From positions 186,501 to 250,500 of the forward strand of contig CAMRHE010000168.1 in the NCBI GenBank assembly GCA_947044405.1: a DNA stretch of 64,000 nucleotides. Direction: 5' to 3'. The notes beneath the pieces are model-generated. The model did not search any database. It was not told the DNA's origin and saw only the letters and a list, made by a program, of their open reading frames with translations. Below, piece after piece: positions 34,377 through 44,779 of this stretch. The position numbers and the translations under genes were made by a program. Position 1 is the stretch's first letter; the number at the start of each line of letters is the position of its first letter. This DNA comes from Leptodactylus fallax. Taxonomy: Eukaryota; Chordata; Amphibia; Anura; Leptodactylidae.

Positions 34377-34705
34377 TTAAGGCCCCACGTAGCATAAACA
34401 ATGCGATTTGGCCACAGCAAAAAAAATCGCTGCATTTTACAGTACCTGGAAAATGGATGGGATTCTGGCCAATCCCATCCACACTGCAGAAAAATATCCG
34501 CAGTGGAAATGCTGCAATTTCAGCCAATTCAGTCAATTATAACTATGGAAATGCTGGCTTTTTCCTTATAGGTATAATAGAAGCAAAAAGTCTGCAGAGG
34601 AAAACTTTGCGGACTGAAAAGAGTTAAGGAAAAAAACACGATGTGTTTCCGCCACATTTTTTTCCACAGCACTTTTTAGCTGGGGCGCGCTACGTGGGGC
34701 CTTAA
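34377..34705. mobile_element. GGCCCCACGTAGC miniature element, complete TTAA-flanked copy
   Basis: TTAA+GGCCCCACGTAGC at 34377 and GCTACGTGGGGCC+TTAA ending at 34705 give a perfect 13-bp inverted repeat with the TTAA duplication. The interior holds repeated inverted TCTGCAGAGGAAAA/TTTGCGG and CCGCAGTGGAAATGC words. It is the reference for at least seven other copies or fragments here (9784, 13418, 14709, 17328, 18643, 35471, 44555). Confidence 0.88.
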
Positions 34706-34917
34706 CCTAAAAGTTCAATACATTTTAATTCTGCCCCAGAAAGTCATTAGCATGAGTATACTCTATCTAAAAAGGTTGTCAAAGATTAGTACAAATGTTG
34801 CAATTATTAAAAGAGCAGCACCACTCTTGTCCATGGGCTGTATCTGGTATTGCACACTAATGAAAATGAATTTTTCTGAAGTGTGTACCAGAAGGAAACC
34901 TTCATAAACATACAGAG

Positions 34918-35212
34918 GGAATTTATTACCCATCTACACCAGTTTTCTGGCACGAATGGGTGATAATGTGGTGCATCTTTGACGCAAGGTCCGTTCAAAG
35001 ATGCACCTCGTCCCCCATTCATCAATTTGTTTGCCACTTTCTGCAAGCGGGGGGGTGGGGCAGGGATGGGTGGGGATGCCTCTTATAACTCATGCGCTAT
35101 ACAGGAAATCTACACCAGTTCCTCTTGGTAATTCAGGTGCAAATAGCACCAGACGGGGCCTTTAGACTGGTGTAGGAAACGCCAACCTTCATAAATATCT
35201 CCCACTGACTGC
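34918..35212. mobile_element. Miniature element with GGGARATTTAT ends
   Basis: The left GGGAATTTATTACCCATCTA then CACCAGTTTTCTGG faces the complement of the right end GGGAGATATTTATGAAGG with CACCAGTCTAAAGG. The inner CTACACCAG words are the most conserved part. It is noncoding with a short G-tract near 35049. Confidence 0.55.
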
Positions 35213-35470
35213 ATGTTATTTGAATCCATATACCCATTGCAGCAAGGTGAGGCACCACTTTGCTGGTTTGTTAATGCCATACTCTGTACTGTTTAGGGAG
35301 GCATTAATGACTTTTAATATCTAAACATCATCTGCAGGAGAAACATTCAGTCATGTGGGATAATAGGGATCTGAACTGTTGCTACGCACTAAGCCCAATA
35401 AGTCAAGCATTGCCTTTAGGTATCATGATTCATATGGGAACCTTATTTGACCAAAGTTTCCATTTAGGCT

Positions 35471-35737
35471 AAGGCCCCACACAGCGAATCACTGCAAAAA
35501 AAGATGCCGAAAAAGGTTTTCCGCAGCATTTTCACAGAAAGTCTGCAGAGTTTTCCTCTGCGGACTTTCTGCCCCTATTATACTTATACGGAAAACGCTA
35601 GCATTTCCATAGGTATACTTGACATGCTTTCCCGAGGTGGATATTTTTCTGCAATGTGTGGATGGGGTTAGCCAGATCCATCCACTTTACAGGTAATGCC
35701 AGGGCTTTTGCTGCTGTGTTTTCGCAACGTGGGGCTC
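35471..35737. mobile_element. GGCCCC-type miniature element, second copy nearby
   Basis: AAGGCCCCACACAGCGAATC faces GTTTTCGCAACGTGGGGC. Interior words AGAAAGTCTGCAGAGTTTTC and CCTCTGCGGACTTTCTGCCC form a central inverted repeat. It is inverted relative to the copy at 34377. Confidence 0.7.
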
Positions 35738-36780
35738 TGTTTCTAAAGTAACTTTCATAATTATATGTAATAGTATGACCAATTGTCATCATTTTGGTGG
35801 AAATCCGCTGGGTCAGAAAGTTTCCATATAAAGTGGAAGCTTTCTCATGCCTTCAGGTCTTCCATATGGTCGTTCTGCAGTTCCAGAATTGAGCCTAACT
35901 GTATCCAAAGGTAAGTGTAGCAAACCAAGCATGTGTTTGAGAAGTAGGACCTGTAGGAGCAGAGCACAAACCCCTGTGAAAACTGGGAGATTGCTGTTTG
36001 TTACCTTGATCTAACACAACACTATCTTAGGGTACTGATGGTTAATATGACCGTCAGGGGCCTAACAAATACTCCAGGGTGTACCATCTCAGTACAACCA
36101 CCTACTAAAACAAATTACAAAATACATACAGAGTTACATATAAATGCAATTTATTGAAAATACAAATATAGTTAAGAACACCAAATATCACAATGATTCA
36201 ATAAATTAATATGGCTGTTGTTGGTCATGATAGATGGGGAATTTCATGATATCCTAAATTCATGTATACAGTATAAAACGTTCAAGTATGAATAGTATTC
36301 AAAAACATAACTGAACAATTGATAAGTTAAATCACATAATGGGGTGTGACTGGAAATTCATATCAGAGGTGCATAAGTGCTAGTTAATGTACAGTGTCAC
36401 CAGTATGTTTGAAAAGCACTACACAGATAACCTTAAATAACATACTACCTACAAGGATAAACACCCAAAATAAATACCAAAAAATACAAAGTATAATCAA
36501 AAATATGAAATTAATTTTAGTAATGAGTCACATGATCAGACAAATGGCAAAACCAGTAATTCGTATATAAATTAATGTGGGGGATACAACAATAAATAAA
36601 TGCTATATAATATAACAAACTAAACATGTAAAGGTGCACAGTCTTATGAAGTCTCATGAATTTCATGATTATATAATGCAAAAAAACAGTGCATCGTGCC
36701 AGCTGACTGAGTGAAATATAGAAGCAATATAAAGTATTAATACCCTGTTCAGCTTCAGTTATAGATATAGCAGCAAAATA
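35738..36780. other. AT-rich DNA, possibly an old retroelement 3' region on the minus strand
   Basis: The stretch 36040-36700 is strongly A-rich on the plus strand with AATAAA-type words on the minus strand and the short word TTCATGA/TCATGAA repeated. No open frame or terminal repeat supports a definite class. Confidence 0.35.
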
Positions 36781-37537
36781 ATGGATTTGAAGAAAAAGTG
36801 CATTTGTGCGATTTTCTTACGGGCTTCGTTTTTATGGCATTCATTCTGCAGCCAAAATGACATGTCATCTGTATTCTATGTTTTGGTACCAAATTTATAT
36901 GGTTTTATTTACATTTTAACCCCTTAACTAAAATCTAAAACTGTGCAAATATTTTTTTTCTAAACATTGCCATATTCTGACACCCGTAACTTTTTTATAC
37001 TTCTGTGTATGGGGATGCATAGGGCGTCTTTTGTGGGGCCAGGTGTACTTTTTAGTTATACCATTTTGGGGAAAAAGCGGCGGTTTGGCAGATTTTTTTT
37101 TCCCGCTACGACATTTACCATACGGGAAAAATATTTTTATAGATTTGTAGACCAGGCGTTTTTGGACACAGGGATACCTAATGTGTACGTGTTTAAAAGT
37201 ATTTAAGTACTTTTATATGTGTTCTAGGGAAAGGGGGGTGATTTGAATTTTTAATATTTTTAATTTTTTTTTTATTATTTTTTGCAATTATTAGACCCCC
37301 CCAGGGTCTGATCACTAATGCAATATATTACAATGCTAATGCATTGCAAAATAACACCACTTCTATTGCAATCTGCATAGAACAGCCTGCAATAGAAGAT
37401 GAAACAGCCCTGGGAGCCTTCAAAAGGCTCCTGACTGTCATAGTAATGGGATGCCGGCCCCAGAGCTCACTCTGGGTGCCAGCGAACCCGGTAAAATGGC
37501 GACACGCAGGCGCCACTGGCAAAATGGCACCTCGATC
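36781..37537. repeat. TTAACCCCTT-type repeat fragment, T-rich half
   Basis: It contains CATTTACCATACGGGAAAAA, TTAGACCCCCCCAGGGTC and paired AATGCAATATATTACAATGC words typical of this repeat class. A partial counterpart lies at 53200-53600. It is abutted at about 37538 by the T6 transposase fragment. Confidence 0.5.
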
Positions 37538-38029
37538 AAAATCGAACTTTTTGGCCACAATGCAAAAACGATATGTTTGGCGTAAAAGCAACACAGCTTA
37601 TCACCCTGAACACACCATCCCTACTGTCAAACATGGTGGTGGCAGCATCATGGTTTGGGCCTGCTTTTCTTCAGCAGGGACAGGGAAGATGGTTAAAATT
37701 GATGGGAAGATGGATGGAGCCAAATACAGGACCATTCTGGAAGAAAACCTGTTGGAGTCTGCAAAAGACCTGAGACTGGGACGGAGATTTATCATTCCAA
37801 CAAGACAATGATCCCAAACATAAAGCAAAATCTACAATGGAATGGTTCACAAATAAACATATCCAGGTGTTAGAATGGCCAAGTCAAAGTCCAGACCTGA
37901 ATCCAATCGAGAATCTGGAAGGAAGAATGGGAAAGAATTTCAGTCTCTCGATGTGCAAAACTGATAGAGACATACCCCAAGCGACTTGCAGCTGTAATCG
38001 CAGCAAAAGGTGGCGCTACAAAGTATTAA
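37538..38029 (+). pseudogene. Tc1-type transposase C-terminal remnant (T6)
   Basis: The remnant begins near IELFGHNAK and includes [40 protein letters not shown] and [21 protein letters not shown] frameshift precedes [12 protein letters not shown] (second Asp). NPIENL (Glu) is followed by a deletion and a second frame change (EGRMGKNF). The normal C-terminus GGATKY ends with TAA at 38027-38029. The N-terminal domain and the first Asp are absent. Confidence 0.88.
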
Positions 38030-38212
38030 TTTAAGGGGGCCGAATAATTTGGCACACCCCACTTTTCAGTTTTTTATTTTTTACAAAAGTTTAAAATATC
38101 CAATAAATTTCGTTCTACTTCACGATTGTGTCCCACTTCTTGTTGATTCTTCACCAAAAAATTAAAATTTTATATCCTTATGTTTGAAGCCTGAAACTTT
38201 CGCAAGGCACTG
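37538..38212 (+). mobile_element. Tc1/mariner family T6, 5'-truncated
   Basis: The right terminal repeat ends CTTTCGCAAGGCACTG followed by TA at 38213-38214. The left terminal repeat and the N-terminal half of the transposase are missing, the break lying at about 37538 inside the first catalytic region. Confidence 0.82.
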
Positions 38213-38378
38213 TATACAAGCAATAAAACACAGATGTCCTTTACTGTACTTCATGCAAAATCAACTTGAAAATACTAATTGTTATAAAGTCACAAAGCTT
38301 TTGTATCAATGTTTCACACTTAAATCTGGATTACAACACCCATTTCACATTTAAATTTTATGACAAAAAGGTACATGG

Positions 38379-39330
38379 ATTTAACCTCTTCTCGCTCTGT
38401 GCGGTACTATTACATTGCGCTGAGCGTATAGTTACCGTTCATTGCCATTACAGTTAAAAAGCCAAGGGCCAGAAGATACTCCGACTGGCAGATTAACCTC
38501 CCGGATGATATGATCAATAGCAATCCAGTGGGTCCAGGGGGCAAGATCGCCCCAACCCCATCAACCCTCAGACCCCCTGCGATATGATCAACTGTACAGC
38601 AGCAGCTAATAATTGATGTAAATAGCTTAACTTGTTGAAAATGGTGAATGGTCCTTTTAACCCCTTCCCACATCATAATGTACTATTATGTCATGGCAAT
38701 GTCACTCGCTTAGAAGTTCTACAGCCCCCTGCTCCATCTCCAAGAGGGCCATCAACCTTATTTGGCAGCCAAAAGCCTGTTCTGTGGCCCCACGTCTGCA
38801 ATCGGCTTCTTATGTCTTCTGATCCTGTGTGCAAGATCATTTCCACAGACCTGTCAGCCTATGCATATGTATAGGCTGACTGCTGTTATACACAACAATA
38901 CTTTTGTACTGGAGTGTATTACACTTAATCAATGATCGCTGCTTCATGTCCCCTATAGGGGCAAAAAAAATAAAAGTAAAAAAGTAAATAAAAAAACAAA
39001 TAAAATGCCCCTTTGCCCTTATACAGTATAAAAACACTACATATTTGGTATTGCCATGTCCATAACAAACTGTACAATAAAAGTAAACTAGTTAACCCAT
39101 TCAGTGAACGTCGAAAAAACATAGAAAAAGAAAAATGTTATGCCTCAGAATATGGCGATGCAAAAATAATTGATTTTTTTTTCCCAAACGGATTTTTATT
39201 CTGCAAAATTACTAAAGCCTACAAAATTATATAAATAGGTATTGCCATAATCATACCGACCAATAGAATAAAGGTAACATTTATATTGTATGGCAAAGCA
39301 AAAAAAAAAATTAAAAATGCTGAAAAGCAA
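38379..39330 (+). repeat. Two tandemly placed TTAACCCCTT-type repeats
   Basis: One copy starts at TTAACCTCTTCTCGCTCTG (38379) and runs to about 38630. A second starts at TTAACCCCTTCCCACATC (about 38657) and continues through an A-rich half (TTGGTATTGCCATGTCCATA, GGTATTGCCATAATCATACC) to about 39330. Their words match 30565-31498. Confidence 0.55.
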
Positions 39331-40960
39331 TCCCAGTTTATACGTGGGTTTAAACTGCTGTTTAGTACAAAGATGGCTATTCAGTGGCTTTGCAAAAGTG
39401 GCATGACTTCCAAAAATCAAACCGTGCTCTAAAAAGCAAAATAGCGCTTATTCCCTTCTGTGTCCGTCTGTATGCGCAAACAGCAGTTTATACCCACACA
39501 TGGAATTGATAAGTACGTTATCCTGGGTACAACAGTGTCATACATGTGGGCATAAACTGGGCACACAGCAGGGTGTAGATGTGAAAGAGCCATGTGCTTT
39601 TGGAGCACAGAATTAGATTGTTGATTTTTGGACGCCATGTCAACTTTGCAGAGACCCTAAAATAGCCCCTACACAATGTGGTCACTTCTTGGGGGAATTC
39701 CAATTCAATGGCATATCCAGGGCTCTGCAAAAAGATAGCATCCAGAAAGTCCCTCTAAATCTATACTTTAAAAGCGAAAAATCGCAATGCTCATTTCCTT
39801 CTGAGTCCTGCTGTGCGCCCAAACAGAAGTTTACACCCAAGTATAACTTTGTACTCACTTAAAAGTTTTAGGAGTGCGTGTCTCTGATGACACAAATTGG
39901 GCACAATCTATTTGGCACTGAAGTTGCATATTTCTTTAAAAATTTTGTTTTTCACTTTGTGCATTAAATTTTGGGAAGCACTGTGGGGCTCAAAATGATA
40001 ATACCCCTTGAGAATTTCCATAAGGGTGTCGTTTCTAAAAAGGGATCAATTTTGGGGGGATTCCATTGTACTGATACTCTAGGGGCTCTGCAAATGCGAC
40101 ATGGCACCAGAAAACTATTCCAGCAAAATCTGCCTTCCAAAACTCAAATAGCGCTCTTTCCATTCCAAGCCCCACCATACATCAGAATACAACCACATAT
40201 TGCGTATTGCCGATGTGTGGTGCTTTTTTAACCTCTTGCAAAAATGAAAAATTAGTACTAAATGGATGGTTTATTGGGGAAAAAAAAAGTAATTTTTCAT
40301 TTTTATGCCCCGCCATGTACCCATACAGCAGGTTACGACCATGTGTGGGGTATTGGGCCACGTTCGTGAGCAATTGTTTAACTGTGGGATGCTTTTTCTC
40401 CATTAATCCCTTGTGAAAATGAAAATTTTGGGGATAAAGTGACGGTTTAGTAATTTTTCATTTATACATCCCAATGTTATTAAAATCTTTAACACCTGTT
40501 GGGTCAAAATGCTCACTATACCCCTTGATGAATTCTGTGAGGGGTTTAGTTTCCAAAATGGGGTCACTTTTTGGGGGTTTCCTTTGTATTGGTACTCTAG
40601 GGGCTTTGGCACCTGAAAACTATTCCAGCAAAATCTGCTTTTCAAACGCCCAGTGTCGCTCCTTTTCTTTTGTGTCCTGCTGTGTGCCCAAACAGCAGTT
40701 TACATCCACACCTTTCCATGTTTGGGAGAAATTGCATAACAAACTGACGTGCATTTTCTCCTTTAACCAATTGTGAATGTGTTAATTGTAGGGCTAAATG
40801 AACATTTTATTGAAAAAAAAAGTCTAAATTTCACCTCCATAGTGTTTTAATTCCCATGAAAATCTTTAAGGGTTAACAAACTTTCCAAATGCTGTTTTGA
40901 ACTATTTGAGGGGTGCAGTTTTGAAAATGGGGTGATTTATGGGGGGTTGCTGTTAAACAT
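39331..40960 (-). repeat. Modular frog repeat, copy B (minus orientation)
   Basis: Degenerate 0.3-0.4 kb modules are the reverse complement of those at 47682-50320, sharing CAGCAGTTTATACCCACAC, AAATTTTCATTTTCACAAGG-type and CCCATTTTGGAAACTA-type words. It ends without a TTAA at about 40960, so it is truncated. The many small open frames come from module periodicity. Confidence 0.7.
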
Positions 40961-41198
40961 TATTGGATTACAATATTCATAGCATGTCAGGGATAAGTTA
41001 TATTGTTGTTATCCATATAGAGTGCAAAGAGTTTGTAAATGCTAAGATACACCTCCTCCTATGGATATAAATGAATGACAGACACACGTCTTGGTCTGTC
41101 TTCCTTGAGACAAGTGGCGTGTAGAGGCAAAGATGACCACCACATCCTGTACATAGTTCCTGTCCTGACAAGGACAGTCATCTAACCCTGTTTTTATC

Positions 41199-41962
41199 CC
41201 TGGTAAGATAATAATCTATTCAAAGATCCCATTCATGATGCATTTCGTACTTCACCATTAAAATAGAGAGTATTCATCAGGGAACCTGGATATGGGACAA
41301 AGAACAAAACACACTAAGTCTATATTCATATATACAAACATCAGGGTCTTGTGGATATAGACCTTATGGTCATGCGTAGATGATAAAGATCTATGTATAT
41401 GTTTAGTTCCGATCCTATAAAAGGATGCCAACAGTACTGCCAGAAGCTATGTGGTGGTTGCAAGCTGTTCTCAGCAAGCAAAGTGTTTGACAGCCATGTG
41501 CTGATGTAAACAAGAGGAGCGGCATGTAATTAGCATGGATACCTCGGCCACTCCCCATCAATGACATAGTGGAACAGCCCTTATGACGTGATGGGGGCGT
41601 GGCTGAGATGTGCTTTATTAAGCAGCATGATTGGGCCCAATATTTCAGTCGTACCTGACATTGCTGCGAGCAGGAGCTCCCCTGTGCAAGGGGTAAAGCT
41701 ATCTTTTTGAGTGATAACCTAAAGCTCAATTGTGAGCATGGTCCCATTTCTTGTAAGAATCCTCCACTGAGGCATGAAGTTGTAAGTACCTGATAAATTT
41801 GTTTTTTGTGGTTTATGTACCTTGATGTTTGTATATATGAATATGGACTTAGTGTGTTTTGTTCTTTGTCCCATATCCAGGTCATCTGATGTATATTCTC
41901 TATTAATGGGAGAGTAAGAAATGCGTCGGATTGGGTTCTTTGAATAGACTATCTTACCAGGA
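41199..41962. mobile_element. Inverted-repeat element with hammerhead-like cores, probably Penelope-derived
   Basis: Two arms of about 140 bp (41201-41343 and 41823-41960) are inverted copies at roughly 85% identity by eye. Both carry TTCTTTGTCCCATATCCAGG. Downstream of that word (minus strand left, plus strand right) each has a CTGATGA-like box, a stem, a GAAA box and a GCATC or GCGTC triplet: left at complement 41274-41280 and 41243-41246, right at 41886-41892, 41918-41921 and 41925-41927. Penelope-like elements are known to carry minimal hammerhead ribozymes. The central 480 bp is noncoding and includes GGGGCGTGGCTGAG. Confidence 0.5.
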
Positions 41963-41982
41963 ATTGGCACTGTCCTTTTATT

Positions 41983-42373
41983 TTAAATATGCTGTGGGAG
42001 GTGAAATAAAAAAACACTCACCTGTCCCCGGTGCTCCAGTGTACTCCCAGCGCGGTCTGGTCCTGCTGCTTCGGCGTCTTCTCACGGGTCTTATACTGAG
42101 TTCCGCTGATTGGCCTCAGCAGATCTCAGGAAGAGATCTGTCATGTCACAGGTAGTGACATCGCATGCCCTTCGCTGAGGCTGCTGATTGGCCTCAGCAG
42201 TCATGTTTGGTTGGGACTTCTGCCACACGTCAACACTGAACTGAGAAGACCAGACCATACTAGGAGGCAGAGGCATAGGGGAGAGGCAAGTATAAATTAA
42301 TTTTTTTTTTTTTCACACCCTTGGCCTATTTAAATAAATTTAATGTCCATTTTTGCCTGGACAACCCCTTTAA
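41983..42373. repeat. TTAA-type repeat (CTCACCTGTCCCCGG class)
   Basis: It begins near TTAAATATGCTGTGGGAGG (41983) and ends GACAACCCCTTTAA (42370-42373). The interior has the inverted pair CTGATTGGCCTCAGCAG, repeated at 42107-42123 and 42182-42198, plus CACTCACCTGTCCCCGG. The left terminal repeat has been lost or has diverged. Confidence 0.5.
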
Positions 42374-43490
42374 GTTTCATGCACACAGCTCTACAGAGAA
42401 GTCAGCCAATATACTTTTGTGGAGCCTGACTGTACCACTGTTAAAAAGTTGAGGCCTCCTCCATCAGAGGTGTTCTCCCCTAGAAACATTGTTTCTATGG
42501 TAGAATAATGCCACACAAAGCACATATAATGTTAACAGTCTCATCATGTAATCAGATTTGTGCAGCGTAGATTATGTATATTTTTGATCACATAATGACT
42601 TACAGTAATAGTATACAGTTGTGATCATATGATTGTGTGGATTGTGGATAGTTGTGATCAAATTTATAGTAGTAGACAATATGCAATTGTGATCATGTGA
42701 TGGCTGCATGGTTTGTGCATAGTTGTGATCATCTAATGACTTACAGTAAATAGTGTAGAGCTGAGATAGCACAATTCCTATGTAGAGTGTGAATATCTGT
42801 GGCCTGCTGTACCTGTGTGGACTGGTATCAACAAACATTTCAATCAACTTTGCTGTAAGGTGAAAAGGTATGCACTTTCTTTGGACTTTATCCACCTCCT
42901 CCTTATCCAAATAAGGAAGCATTCTTGACTTTAGTTAAGGCGTTGTCTGAGAAGGATCACATACGTCCCAAGTTCTATCTTTGGTTCATTTTAATGACTC
43001 AGCTATATGGCTTCCACTGTTTGAGTCTTTACAGCTGTTCACTACAATAAATACGCCATGAATAAAAATAAAAATCTAAGGAGAAGTGGCATTCTTGACT
43101 GATATAATTTTATCTTATTATCCTGGTTTTTACCTTGTTGTGAATCATTCCATTTAACTGATGCAAATGAAACAACCTCTTTGCCAAAGGAAACGGTAGG
43201 CAGCAAAGTGCTTCTACAGAATAGAACAGCAGGATCTAAATTGCAGTTGAAAATACATTGCTGAGTGCAGACCACTCTCTGTAGATTAACTCCGCGTAAT
43301 AATAAAGAAATCCTGCTTTCATGGCAACACCTCCAGACCATTCAGGTTTTCTTTCTATCAAAAGTAAGCTTGACATCCCAGGGCTTCACAATGTATAGTG
43401 ACTTTATGTATCATTCTAAATAAGTATTTCCTCATTTAAAAAACAGATATGACACGTTAATTCACGTGCACCAGAAATATTTTTGTCAAC
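42374..43490. other. Mostly unassigned DNA with a degenerate tandem repeat
   Basis: Between 42578 and 42762 the words TTGTGATCATGTGATG, GATCACATAATGACTTACAG and GATCATCTAATGACTTACAG recur, suggesting two units of about 147 bp with internal sub-repeats. The 116-codon minus-strand open frame there is a periodicity artefact. The remainder has no recognisable feature. Confidence 0.5.
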
Positions 43491-43495
43491 ATATA

Positions 43496-44361
43496 TGTGG
43501 TGAACAGACCCTCAGTTATATATCTTTTTTGGAAATGTATTTTTACTTGCTCATATCAATCCTACACATACCTTTAGGAATGCCGTGTTTAAGTTGCGTT
43601 TACATTGGTGGTCACTTCGCTTCAATGGTGTTATGTGCATACTATGGGCGATGGCCTGCTCTAGCCAGCCAGTTTTATTACCCCTGGACAGCAGATGCCA
43701 TGGGGGAGGGAGGGCTAGTGACCTGCAGCTCAACCCCAGACACACATCTCTCCCAGCACCTAGGAAAGAATCCATCTCTCCGAGGGGTCTGCAAAGGAGA
43801 GAAGGAGGAGGGGCCCTACCTGGGAGGAGGTGTGGGTGGGGCACTAGCCATATGCTGAAAGGAGACCTAGATTCTTGGTCACTCAGCAAACAGGCAGCAA
43901 GAAGGTCTTATCTTGGAGAAGATGTGAGAGCTTGTCCTGCTGTGGACTGAGCATGGGCCTAGCATTGAGGCCTGAAGCCTTTTGTCTTTTGAGTCTGGAC
44001 AGCATGTAGGATACACATGTTCTGAAACTTGCTTAAGGAAGTGCCCTAGGCCCAAAAACCTGCTGTGGCCTAGAGAAACGGACTACAAACTGGTGCCGGT
44101 ATTTTTCTATCTGTTATTTTCCATTTTATTTTCTGTACCGTAGTTTTACTTTTACCCGTATTTGCTTGATAATTCACTGATATGTATTTCTGTATATGTT
44201 AGTGCTTAGTACCAACCCACTGGGGTTAATAAATATATAAAATTTTATAAAGCTCGTTTCGTATTATCCTATGACCCGGTTCGCTCACGGTGTGTGAGTG
44301 GGAGGTAAAGAAGGTTGGTCGCAGGTGTGTCAAGAGGCTTGGCAAGGCAAGATCCTTCACA
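43496..44361 (+). mobile_element. Solo LTR, family alpha, with 5-bp target duplication
   Basis: The 866-bp sequence starts TGTGGTGAACAGACCC and ends GATCCTTCACA. ATATA flanks it on both sides (43491-43495, 44362-44366). AATAAA lies at 44228-44233 in the context GGTTAATAAATATATAAAA, shared with the minus-strand LTR at 4497-5350. The 120 bp after the signal are GC-richer, as in U5. No gag/pol is present. The open frame at 43466-43858 lies inside U3 and has no domain. Confidence 0.8.
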
Positions 44362-44366
44362 ATATA

Positions 44367-44777
44367 CTTCATACATTAAGTAATCTGGCTGAAGGTAACT
44401 GTTTCCTTCTATGAGGGCAGACATTATGACTCAGTTTCTGTAAAGAGATGTGAACAAACCAATTTCCATGACAATTCTGCTCACATGACCTTTAAAGACT
44501 GCAGGAATATTTCTTGTTAACTTCCATTAGAGAAGTTAACAAGCAGTGTCCTGCTTTAGGCTAAGGCCCCACGTAGCGGGCCGCAGCAAAAGACCGCTGC
44601 GGGAAAAACTGCAGCAGCAATGCATCGTGGTTTTTCCTGCAGTGTCTCTTAATCAATGGACAACAATACAACTGTGTACAAATCTATTGAGAAAACATGT
44701 GAGATTCCTGGCTGTTTGACTCACAAAAATTCTGATTCACAAAAGTCCCCTGAATTTCAGATTTTTCTTTGGTTATG
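44367..44777. other. Unassigned DNA with a miniature-element fragment
   Basis: At about 44555-44645 is a left-end fragment of the GGCCCCACGTAGC family (AGGCTAAGGCCCCACGTAGC, then GGGCCGCAGCAAAAG). Otherwise nothing is recognised. Confidence 0.45.
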
Positions 44778-44779
44778 TA

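Noticed and set aside
37344..37811. 155-codon open frame that looked like a complete small gene
   Set aside because: The first 65 codons are noncoding repeat sequence. Only the part from about 37560 is T6 transposase, joined by truncation.
42572..42922. 116-codon minus-strand open frame rich in His and Thr
   Set aside because: It is produced by a degenerate tandem repeat (42578-42762). No known domain.
43466..43858. 130-codon open frame with a hydrophobic start
   Set aside because: It lies inside the U3 part of a solo LTR and has no counterpart in the other LTR of the family.
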